Below, piece by piece: positions 33,319 to 43,561 of a stretch of DNA of 64,000 nucleotides; within the stretch, counting starts at the first letter, position 1; each line of letters begins with the position of its first letter. The notes beneath the pieces were generated by a model. The model saw only the letters and a program-made list of their open reading frames with translations, was not told the DNA's origin and searched no databases. The position numbers and the translations under genes are program-made. Source of the stretch: Galdieria partita (lineage: Eukaryota > Rhodophyta > Bangiophyceae > Galdieriales > Galdieriaceae); assembly GCA_025991245.1 (NCBI GenBank), contig BQMJ01000061.1, forward strand, positions 110,939-174,938, in the 5' to 3' direction.

Positions 33319-34698
33319 ATGGCTCTTCCAAATGATCTGAATGGTGTTGAAAAGGTTAAGTTGGTTGATGACAATTAGAAACCAATAATGAAATGGATGA
33401 AAAGGACGCGATTGAGGAAGACAATAAAGATGAAGGTATCACTAATTTGTTAAGATTCTTCTTGTTTGTTACACAACAAGGATGGGTATGGATCTTGGTC
33501 TTACTGGAGGAGCTGCACTTTATATTGAGCCTGCCTACAAATATCTAGTAACGAATGGTCATGGATAGCTTCAGGAGCTGGATGGGGCTGTGTAATTGGT
33601 TCTGTACTGTAAGTAGTCGCAATGGATTCTCTCACTTGCATATTGACAACTTCACTAGGGCCACGCGATTGAGTTTTATTGTAGGACTTAAACCCATTCT
33701 TATTACATCTTCTATTGGTGTATTTTAGGATCTGGTATCGTTGGTCCTTTCATTCAACTTGTTGGTCTGTTCTTTCTTCCAGAAATTCCTCGATTTCTTA
33801 TGCTATAGAGAAAACCTGAATTGGCCAGACAAAGTTGGAGGAAATATAGGAGAGAAACATCTTTGTTTGAAAGAGACTATCATGAAATGGTTACTAAATG
33901 AGAAGAAGAACTGGCTTCCCGAATAGATTTTGTCTCCGCCATCAAAGAAATAATTACAGATCCAAAAAGACGTGCAACTTTTATTGTCGGTGGAGTTTTA
34001 GCTATATCTCAGCAATGGAATGGTGCATCTTGTGCAGGATACTACATGGCCATCTTGCTGAAATCACTTGGTTTAACCATTCATGAGTCAGATTATGTGC
34101 AGATGCCAATTGGATTCTGGAGTTTTTTGTTGGACCCTTCCTGCTTATTATTGGCTAGACCGCTATCGAAGAAGAACCATGCTACTAGTAAGTTTTCCTA
34201 TTTTTATGATTGGAGAACTTGTTGCTGGCTCCAGTATCTATGTCTCCAATACAAACCAACGTGCTGCAGGATTTATGATAGGCATGCTTATCTTCTATCT
34301 ACGTTTTCAAATAAGAATATCTCCCCTGTTGCATGGGTTACTCATGATGAAATCTATGAGCTCCATGTAACTATGGAATGGCATGGGCTTCTGCCTTGCT
34401 TCTGGGTTCTTTAGCACTGTCCACTCTTTTGTTCTCCAAACAAGTTGCAGTCTTTACCATTCAAGGTACATTTTATTTCTATTTTGGTGTTTCTTTGTTC
34501 TTTTGGATCTTCCACTTTATCTTTCCTCCTGAAACCAAAGGCTTGCTATTGGAAGATATAAGAGATTTGTTCAGCGAAGGATTAGTTGGTTTGGCCAAAA
34601 AGCATCTTCGTGAGGCCAAAGAAGTCATTCATTACTATTATCGACGACAGCCAAGCATGAAGGAGGTCCAACGAGATTCTAGTAAATCACAAAGCTAA
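33319..34698 (+). pseudogene. MFS sugar porter, broken by stops and frameshifts
   Basis: Starts MALPNDLNGVEKV, but a stop follows within 16 codons. Later frames show GLTGGAALYIEPAY, FFLPEIPRFLM then a stop, DPKRRATFIVGGVLAISQQ, GASCAGYYMAILLKSLGL, and near the end the sugar-porter signature FPPETKGLLLEDI. The family moves hexoses or polyols across the plasma membrane with 12 helices. At least four frame changes and several stops remain even after allowing for a GTAAGT intron near 33609, so it is a pseudogene. The C-terminal ~106 codons (34378-34698) form the longest intact piece. Confidence 0.82.
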
Positions 34699-37455
34699 CT
34701 AAGCACGTTGTCTGTTTGTTTGACGTGCCTGAATTCTTGCATTTGTTGTATCAGTTTGTTTTCCTAAAAATAATGCAATAAAAAGTTGATGAACCTTTTT
34801 CCATCTGGATACATCTTCTTCATGGATACAGAACATACTCAGTATAGGTTTCAAAAGCAGTAAGTGGGTATTCTCCATGTTTTGCATATATTGGACTTGA
34901 ACATCAATCAATTCACTGAATTTGAAACAGGATACTAATAACAACTTCTTGCTACCACAAAACCTGTCATTTCTAAATACATTTTTCTTCAAATGAATTA
35001 CGATGAAAATTCTTTCCGTAAAACAGACATTCCGCAACAATACAATTTACGTTTGACACTCCCGCATTGAGATGCTTGAGGAAGGATCTAGTATCTGCAA
35101 CATTTGAAAACAAGATCCAATACAGTCCCATCAGTTTATTTCCTCCGGAAGACGTCGGAATTCACAAACATTCAACTCCTAAGGGCTTTTGAGAGGAAAA
35201 TACTGTGGCACCACAAGACTTGTTTAAAGTTGCAAGTGTTATAGATGTCGCTGGGTTTTGTCAATCAATTGCTTATGGAATATTCTTTGATTTATGATGG
35301 CGTCTCTATCAATTTTGATTCAGAAGTTTCTGAATTGTGGAAACCGAAAGTTCAGAGTCCAATTTCGGCTCTGGAATTTTAGCCCCAAGAAATTTCGAGA
35401 CTTGGAGCAAAGCTGTAAGCTTGATAACATCTGGGAAAACAAAAGACGACTTGAGTCCTTCCAATTTTAGGACATGTAGGAAACAGTGTCGTACTCAATT
35501 TGCCTGCCACTTTTGGACTTGGATTGATTTGTTCAGTACTTTGGAGGAACAAATGCTTTTTCTGTTAAATGTCTCCAGACAAAAGTGCTATGATTGGAAA
35601 ATTCTAGTCGGAAATGTCCCTTCAAAGAGCTTGTTGAAGTTGTTGTTGAAGTCGGTGGAGTTTGGAAATGACTGATTTTGGCAAAGATTATCAGGAGCTG
35701 TTCAAATTGTAGTAAAATCTTCAAATTTGCTCATGATGAATGAAACTAATGAAATTTTCCTTTAGAGCGTCGCTAGAGCTTCAGCGTGGCCTCTTCATGC
35801 ATTTTGTCATTTTTTGGGGTATCATAGTAGAGTATTGAATCTTCCAGTGGTAATGCTACCTTGTTATGATATGATTCTTGAATACCATTTTTCTCTCTGC
35901 AATCTTTATAGGCTCCATGTGGGTTGTTTGAGCTAGTAGACAACATCACTCATTTGAATATTCACTTCCAAGTTATGGTGAATAACATTGTCTTAGGTAC
36001 ATCGGAATTTTAAGTGATGAAGAATGTACAGGGAATTGTCTCAACTTGCTGTAAAGTTAGTTTTACTTTTTGATATACATTTCAAGCAATTATTGGTTTT
36101 ATCCCTTTAGAAGAAATCATCTAGTTTGTCTTCGCTGCTTCAAAGGGAACTCATGAAGGCTCTCCTGTAGATCTACAAAATAGGGGTTGTCGATCTTTTG
36201 CATATGCTCCTATCTATTTGTTCTTTCTTTACGTACAACTCTGCAGTCTAAATATATTAGAAAGGGACAATGCTGGTATGAACATCTTCTTTGTTTCCAT
36301 GAAGTAACAGTACCTCCTTTGAACACGAATCTATGATTATGAAGAGAATTGGACTCTATTCCGTATTGATACCAACCTCTATCTTGTTTGAAGACAGTCT
36401 AAGCAAATTGAATCCAATGGATTTCAACAAGTTCTTGATACGAAAAACTCGGGAAAAATTACACAAATTCGTAAAATCTTTCAATTGCACTAGGAGTTTC
36501 GATCAAATATCAAAATTACTTTGCAATGTCAAATTCAAATTTTTGTTGCTTGTTGATGAAAAGCCAAATTGCAATTTTCTCTATGAATATGTGAAAAAAT
36601 TTTGGCATTAAAAAAAATACCAAAAGGTAAGTTGTGTACTTGTTCATGTAAGGATGTAACTACTAACCTTCATTGCAAGGGACAGTATTGAAACTAGAAA
36701 GGAAAACCAGGAAAACATCTAGTTAACGCTAGAAAGTGTGTTTCGATTTTAAGAATTCAATCCAATTTCAAATGGTTCGCGCAAATACACAAAAATAGTT
36801 GTGCATAAACTGTAAGTATTTTTTAAGATAAGAAAAGTTTACAAAGAAGAGTTGAGAGACAAAGAAGCAGTTCCAAACAGAACATTACAGCTAAAAATCT
36901 CCAAGTATCCAACATAAAAAAGGCCAAAAATAGCTATCGAGCAACTTGTGTAACAGAAAGTTTTCAAAACTCAACTACTTGCTTATAAGACCTTAGCGAC
37001 TGACAAAGCTTCTCTAACGGGGACAATCAACTTTGACATTGTTCCTATAACTATCTTCCAATGGCTATTTGATTGGTTCTGTGAAACTAACTTCAACTTT
37101 CACAAACTCCAAAACTGAGTCTTCGTTGAATCTTCTATCTTCAAAAGAAGAAAATCATCATTTGAGGAACAATACCTTGTTGAAATGTCGATACTACAGT
37201 TATATGACAAATTCATCTTATTTTAAGGTTACTTGAGTAGTGTTTCAAAGTATTGGACTTGAAGTATCTTTTCTTCTACATCCGCTATGCTTTTTTTGTG
37301 CTACAAGTGTGTTCTGTAAAGTATCTTTCGTTTCCAACATATAAATGTGAAACAGCGGTGCAAGCATTATTGTTATTGTATTGTGCTTCACAGCAATTCA
37401 ATATTGAGAAGCTATGAGTTGGTGTTTTAAAATACTATTATTGCAACATAGAAAA
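34699..37455. other. Long stretch of unassigned, decayed sequence
   Basis: Short frames occur at 35337-35675 and 36333-36611 on the plus strand and 34699-35040 on the minus strand. Around 35.1-36.2 kb several plus-strand peptides (PPEDVGIHKHSTPKGF, FVFAASKGTHEGSPVDL) look like remains of one multi-exon protein, but I cannot name the family and the frame is broken repeatedly. From 36.6 kb on nothing is recognised until the direct duplicate begins near 37.46 kb. Confidence 0.35.
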
Positions 37456-37955
37456 CAAACTCGTAAGCAGCCTCTGTGAAGACTTGTGAGAATGTGTCAC
37501 TTGTTCTCAACACTGTCAAACTGTCTTGAGAGACTAAAGCAGTTCCTGAAGCAGCTGAATTATTTCAATTCTATGTTTTTTGAGTTTTATTAAACAAATT
37601 TCTTCTCTTTTAGCTCTCCTGATGTTCAAACTAGAAGCTTTTATTTCGCTGCTCTAGTGCTCCCACGACAGCAAAAGTTTCGAAAAAACCACTTGAGTAC
37701 AACACTTCAAAAGTGAGTTGCAGCTTTAGAAACACAAGGCAACTCAGTTTTCCAAACTACCCTACTTTAAAATAGTCGGTATGGTTCATCTATCGAATAG
37801 CTTTGGTTACGAGTATGTACAAAACTTCGAATTTAGCCAGTGCTCTTTAACAAAATAGTTTTTGTTCTAAAAGTGGGAGAGAGTACAATATACAATACGC
37901 ATTATACTCACAAATATAACAAAGATTCAAATTGGCTAACGAATACGCAAGAAAT
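37456..37955 (-). repeat. 3' flank shared with 23.59-24.02 kb
   Basis: Direct duplicate of the segment at 23.6 kb (for example gcagcctctg near 37468 and 23619, and tctcctgatg near 37615 and 23727). On the minus strand it lies downstream of the nuclease/SAM-like gene, so the flank was copied with the gene end. Confidence 0.65.
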
Positions 37956-40001
37956 TTACTTTGTTGAAACTCCTGGCAATCTGAACAAAATTTTCACAAT
38001 ATCTTCGTCATTGATTCCAATCTGCTTTAAAACTTGAAAGGTGATATATTTTAGAACGGATACCGGAAGACGCGGAAGCTTCGAAATATATGTGTGGACT
38101 CGATTCTCATCAAGTCCCACCTGATGAAGAAGAAAAGTATTCCAATCAAATGAAGAACTCATAGAACTGGGTGCGGCAACAGTTTCTTCTCTTCTCGTTT
38201 CTTCTACTTGCATCACATTCATATCCATCCTTGGACAAGTATTTCTTCTTTCCATCATTCCACTATTCCTTTCATATTCTTCAAGTGGAATACGTCTTAA
38301 TAAATCTACAAAAGAATTGCTCAACAAATCAGAAAGTGGTTTCAGTTGTTCCAACCATCCAGGATTGTCTCCAAACACTCTTTCAATATCTCTACTAGTC
38401 TTGCAACCTAAAAAAGTTCGCAAAGATGTAGTTGAACATACAACAACTTGACAATGAGGAGGTATGCATAACCATTCTTCTCGTATATTCTGTGGTTGTA
38501 TCTCAGAGTTGATACAACTGTAAACAATATTATTATTATTGTCTTCATAATAAACTCCACTATTCAATATCCAATTCTGATTATTCCTAAATTGTCTGGA
38601 AACTTCTTCAGTATACTTGTCGGTTACAATCAACTGAATGGCTTTTAAATTGTTCTGTTCCAATTCAAGCTGTGACTCCACTGGATGTAAAAATTTAGCA
38701 ACTTCTTCCTTAATCATTGAGCGACCAACACCAGAACTTGACAACTGAAAACATTTCAATGCAATGCCTATCAAATATACTCTCTCCTTGGTGGTTTCAG
38801 TCTCCATAGGTTTTTGCTCTGAAGAAGATTCATCTTGAATAACAAGAAAAGAATTGTTTTTCACATCTGCCACTCGAATAAGAACATCAGGTCTGTCGAA
38901 TGGAACAAATATTCCATCTTTTGATAAATACTTTTCAAAAAATATTTTCCAAGAGTGAAAAGCTTCTTCGCTACAAGTATTGATTCCAATCACTGTCGAA
39001 CTAAATGCTGGAACATAATTGGGAATGGGATCCACTTTTAAGCTGCCAATTGTTTGAGTAGATTCTATTGATATATGTTCGACAAAACCATGTCGAAATA
39101 TACTCAATTCTTCTAGTTTGGAACAGAAACACCATCGAACGTAAAGAGTAAATATATTCGCAAATTTGAGACTACCACTTGTCGACGAAAACGAAATTCA
39201 AATAAAACGAATAGGAGTGAATTTTCGATGGTAACTTTTGATGTCCTTCAAAACAGTCTTTCGACAGACCAACTTGAACAATGTTTCTCCAGCTTGGCTA
39301 AGAATTGTTTGTCCGTCTTTGTCTTGTTCATGGCTCGAACAGTTCAGATAGCAAAAATCAAAATGTTCCTCAATGCCCAGAACATTATTTAGAATGACTC
39401 AAAAGTATCAAACATAGTCTCTCTCGTTGGAATACAAAATTCTAAAATAATTGCAAAAAAGCATAGAAGAAACAGAAATACTTAATTCTTTTATCATACG
39501 AGAGAGAGAGACTCACTGTCAGAGAACGATTTGAAATCATTTTCTCCACTTTCCTTTTTTATTTCATCCTCTGAAATATCACAAAAACTATTCCAATTTT
39601 TTTCACATCTATCAATCAATAATATAATAACGAATACCACTGCACAGTCATACAATTGTTTGAAGAACCAATGGTGTTCTTCACGATGACTAGGAAAAGT
39701 AGTTTTAAAACTGACTATTTATTGTACTCCATATTGGCATCAAATACTTTACAGTTTCTTCTGAAAAGAGATCCAAATAAAGAAAACTGAACATTGTTTG
39801 CAAGGATATAACATCTTCTTGTCTAATCATTATACAATCCGATCTCCTTGCGGAAATAAAAGGTAAAGGCACAGCTAAAAAGCTCAATAAAACTCCTAAA
39901 AAGGAACGACAAACAGTAGACATTCGAGTGACTTTGTCAGGCTTTATCCAATCTCGAAACATCGAAAACTTTCTCAGCTTCAATTTTCCAAATTTCGTCA
40001 A
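37956..40001 (-). pseudogene. Truncated family B gene: nuclease-like domain plus SAM-like C-terminus
   Basis: The last frame (37956-39107, 383 codons) matches the C-terminal domain of family B. It has the nuclease-like PD...K pattern (FDRPDVLIRV, then YLIGIALKCF), KEEVAKFLHPV, and CQVVVCS near the end. Unlike the other copies it continues with a ~50-residue SAM-like helical domain (FLLHQVGLDENRVHTYI, VLKQIGINDEDIV). An upstream frame (39705-40001) matches the middle of family B (VTRMSTVCRSFLGVLLS). The P-loop NTPase half is missing, with the plus-strand promoter of the 40659 gene beginning close by. A stop and unresolved gaps at 39.1-39.7 kb suggest a pseudogene. A working gene encoding only the nuclease and SAM parts from 39107 cannot be excluded. 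Confidence 0.6.
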
Positions 40002-40658
40002 TAAACAAATACAAATAAAGTTTCTTTAGGACTTTTAATATCTTTGAAGCCAATCAACTGGAAAAATAAAGTGAAAACCTGAGGAAATCCAGGGCTATTG
40101 GAAATCTATCAAGTGCTTCATTGCCCATCCATTCTAAACGTGTAGTCTGAAAGCGACACCCGTGAGTAGCTTGGAGAGAATTGAACACTATATATATAAA
40201 GTCTCGCTTAGTTGAGCATCTAGAGAAATTTTCCTATTTTCTCTCCTATTCCAATCTCAGACAGGCCAACTCATTTTCAAAAGTTGTAAACGTTTGGAGG
40301 TGTTGGCCAATCGTGCTTTCCACTCCCACGCATTCGGGATGCGTAAGGCAAAGTTGGTGATTCCACACTAGCGAAACCTTTGATGTCGCAAACACAAGAT
40401 GCGTAAAAAGCAATCAGATCTTACAACTTGCGGACTTTCAGTTGACAAGGGAATATTTGATCCTTCTAGTATGAATGCCTTTCAATCTTTCAATATTGCT
40501 ATCCATGCCCAAACACAGAAAATGTTTTGTAACGATTATCCTCCATAAAGACAATCTTATGTTCTATTTGAGTCTATTCTGAATACTTTTTGTGCTAACA
40601 AACGAAAGCAACCCAATGAATTCACTACTCATTTTACAAATTTTATTTTGGGGCGGCG

Positions 40659-42773
40659 ATGACGTCTTCAGGTGAAAAGTGGGTTACCGACAACACTTTC
40701 AAGCCTATTGTTGTTGACCGCGAAAATGACGTGTTGTTTGTGACAAGAAACCTATTTCAGCTTCATGACAATCGAAGGGAGCTGAAGGTTGAAACAACTG
40801 GCCTCAATTACAGGTTAGCCGTCCCATTTGCGCCCCACTTATTTGGCTCCGGCAAAACGACGTTTTGCCTAAGCTATTTGGAGTTGGTGCAGAGGTTTCG
40901 TGAAACTTCCCTGTCGTCTTTTGCTTCAGACCCTTCCAGGAAAGAGTTTTTGGACAAGTTACGTGAAGCCGTTTTACTTTATGTGGATATGACAGAGCTC
41001 AAACCCATCAATCCCATTGAAGAAAGGCGAAACCTGGAGTGGGCTGTTCATTATTTGTTGTTCAAGTCTGCCTGTCTGCAGTCGGGGTTTGAAGAAGAAC
41101 CGAGTCCTGTGGAGTGTTACAACGTCCTGCAACTTAGGACTACCGTATTAGTTAAGAGAATCCGTGAAGTGTTAAACATGCGTACTGATCAGTTTCTTCT
41201 TGTTGCTTTTGATGAAGTTGGTGTGTTGGATACAAGAGGACAATATTTTGATCTAGAAGTGAATGACGAGGGTAGAGTTCGTCCATACAACGACTTTTTT
41301 GGTATTGTTCGGGGACTCTGTAAACAAGACAATGTATTCTTTATTGTTGTTGGGAAAAGCAAGGGTTTAAGTATTAAGAATTATACAGCTTCAGTATCAA
41401 AGGTGTTATTACATTTTATTTCTTTATCACCGTTAAACTGGTCCAGTATCGTTGAATTCCTTGAAAAAAGTCACCTCAAAGTACAGACTCAATTTCGAGT
41501 TTGTGATATTCTATGTAGTCGTTCTTTTTCAGTAAATGAGTTGGCAGAGGCACTATTGGAATCTACCGGTGGAGTTCCTGGTTTGCTTACTCGTGCAGTG
41601 AATATGCTTTTGAATTATGTACAAACAAGAGGACAGCCTTTTACGTTGAAAGATGAATGTCTATCGTGTATGAAGGAGGATGGTTTTAGAACAGTTTGCT
41701 CTGAGCCGTTTGTAACACGTATATCAACTTTGGATGAGGATACAAGAAGTTTGCTTGATATGCTACTAATGATGGCACTATATCGTATACCTTTCAACGT
41801 AAACGACAGATTGAATTCGGGGTCTTATTTATTTGATGCTGTTACTGAAATGGGACTCTATCGACATCCTATTGATATGAATACTTTCCAAGTGCTGTTT
41901 CCAAAAGTATTTATTGGAATCTTTGAGGAGCTAACATCTCTGTCCTTGTTAGAAAGGATACTTTTAGGGTCACTTAATATAGAGCCAGTTGATTGTTTCT
42001 TTGCTTCCAAATGTCGAGTATTTGAAGGAATTGTTGCTATGCGACTTGTTTGGATACTTTCGTCCAAAGTACTAAATGAGTTTAGGGAGTCGTTGGGTAG
42101 ATTATCTGCCATATGGAAAGATATGAAACTTCCTATCAATGGACCTTCACCTCTTCATTACATGATGTCGGTTAGTCGTGGTGAAGCAAGGAGTGAATCA
42201 AGCAAGGAACGGAAAACTTATGCAAGTAATGAATGGAACGAGATTATTCACGGAGCACTTGGTTTTGACAAAGTCTATATTCCAAAGGAAGCGAATTCTT
42301 ATAGTCCTGATATCATGTTCAAGTTACAATCTCCCGTTAAATTCAAATTTCTTATGGTGGGAGTAGCTTGTAAAGGTCGTTGGAAATCGGAAGGAATCGG
42401 CTGGTCAGATGTTATTGAAGAAGCTAAGAAATTTCTTAAACCTGTTTACGATCAAGTTTTATCCCAAGCATTGGAATTTTATCATTGTATGCTTATTATA
42501 GTTAGTACAAAGTTAGCACTCAATGTTGCAAACGAGTTGGGTAATCAGAGTCGATGTTATACGAGTGGAATGCGTATTGGAGGGAATTCTTTTGAAATTC
42601 CTCCTAATTGTGAACTTGTTATTCTTTGTGAAAGCGATGTAGAAATGCTCATTGACAGAGAAATATTGAATGGACTAGAAAGAGCATTCTCTACGAGTGA
42701 TCGACCTGTTTTGAAAAACTTTGGTCTCGGTCTAGTTCAAAGAGTACGTCACAGTTTCTTGAGTTGGCAATAA
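40659..42773 (+). CDS. Family B P-loop NTPase with C-terminal nuclease-like domain (intact)
   Basis: A 704-residue intron-less frame. The N-terminal ~55 residues form a short header domain. The Walker A motif is PFAPHLFGSGKTTF (~residue 60-70), with Walker B QFLLVAFDEVGVLD (~180-195), a sensor-like NVFFIVVGKSKGLS, and a STAND/archaeal-ATPase type LLESTGGVPGLL (~300). The C-terminal third holds a restriction-endonuclease-like pattern: YSPDIMFKL followed by MVGVACKGRW. An NTPase coupled to such a fold is typical of 'archaeal ATPase'/DUF234-type and of RHS/Crinkler-type proteins. Its role here is unknown. Galdieria is reported to have expanded families of archaeal-type ATPases, and this may be one. 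The 3' end converges on a related frameshifted copy 790 bp away. Confidence 0.75.
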   Translation: MTSSGEKWVTDNTFKPIVVDRENDVLFVTRNLFQLHDNRRELKVETTGLNYRLAVPFAPHLFGSGKTTFCLSYLELVQRFRETSLSSFASDPSRKEFLDKLREAVLLYVDMTELKPINPIEERRNLEWAVHYLLFKSACLQSGFEEEPSPVECYNVLQLRTTVLVKRIREVLNMRTDQFLLVAFDEVGVLDTRGQYFDLEVNDEGRVRPYNDFFGIVRGLCKQDNVFFIVVGKSKGLSIKNYTASVSKVLLHFISLSPLNWSSIVEFLEKSHLKVQTQFRVCDILCSRSFSVNELAEALLESTGGVPGLLTRAVNMLLNYVQTRGQPFTLKDECLSCMKEDGFRTVCSEPFVTRISTLDEDTRSLLDMLLMMALYRIPFNVNDRLNSGSYLFDAVTEMGLYRHPIDMNTFQVLFPKVFIGIFEELTSLSLLERILLGSLNIEPVDCFFASKCRVFEGIVAMRLVWILSSKVLNEFRESLGRLSAIWKDMKLPINGPSPLHYMMSVSRGEARSESSKERKTYASNEWNEIIHGALGFDKVYIPKEANSYSPDIMFKLQSPVKFKFLMVGVACKGRWKSEGIGWSDVIEEAKKFLKPVYDQVLSQALEFYHCMLIIVSTKLALNVANELGNQSRCYTSGMRIGGNSFEIPPNCELVILCESDVEMLIDREILNGLERAFSTSDRPVLKNFGLGLVQRVRHSFLSWQ

Positions 42774-43561
42774 AGTTTGAATTCTTACATTCGATCGCTC
42801 ATTCGGTTGTTTTTATGACAAACTGTAAACTAAATATGTTTGAAAACTTTTTTTAAAATGTACTCATTGTATTCCATACTTGGATGATGATTGCTGCTGA
42901 ACAGTGTCAAAAGTTCACAAGTTGTAAAATTGCTTGCATCTCTTTTTGGTTTCGATGGAGTCTTCAGGTTCATATTTAAAAATAAGTGGACTATCTATTC
43001 CAATATTACTAAAGGAATATCATAGTCTTGTTGGAATACTGTTACTTTCCACGTTACTCTTAAAGAGGGTACAGAGGCCATACTGAGTTTGATCACATAA
43101 ACTTTTGAAATTCAGTTTTACTGGTGTACACAGATCGTGTATCGAACAAGAAAGTCTAGTTGACAACTCTAGAATTAACTTGTTGTCACTTTCTCATTTT
43201 TCCTTTATTGGATTCATAAAACCACGAAGAACATGTTGGAAGTGAGATATAGTTGAATCCAATCTTGAAGACATTCTATGAAATGGTAAACAGAAAAACA
43301 AAGAGAGCTTCGTTCTTTCTCATTAACCACAAAGACATTGAATTTGTAACAGTACATAACGAGTTTATATGTAAACAACAATGAAATTGTACAGTTGCAC
43401 TACTAAACTCGTTTCAGAATTATTCGACAAAGTACGATAAAATAGTACAAAAATAATGGAAAATTAGGAAAATTGACTTTCTTTACAAACGAACTGAACT
43501 TTTCGAATACTTCTCAAATGAACAAACCAACATCGATCCAAACAGCAATAAGATGCTATTT
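42774..43561. other. Spacer between convergent family B genes
   Basis: Shared 3' flanking space between the intact plus-strand gene and the frameshifted minus-strand copy. No coding frame or named element was found. If the two genes arose by inverted duplication, this spacer is the centre of that palindrome-like arrangement, but its two halves do not obviously match. Confidence 0.4.

Noticed and set aside
34699-35040. 113-codon minus-strand frame directly after the sugar-porter pseudogene
   Set aside because: No recognisable domain and no splice partner; it may be chance in AT-rich DNA.
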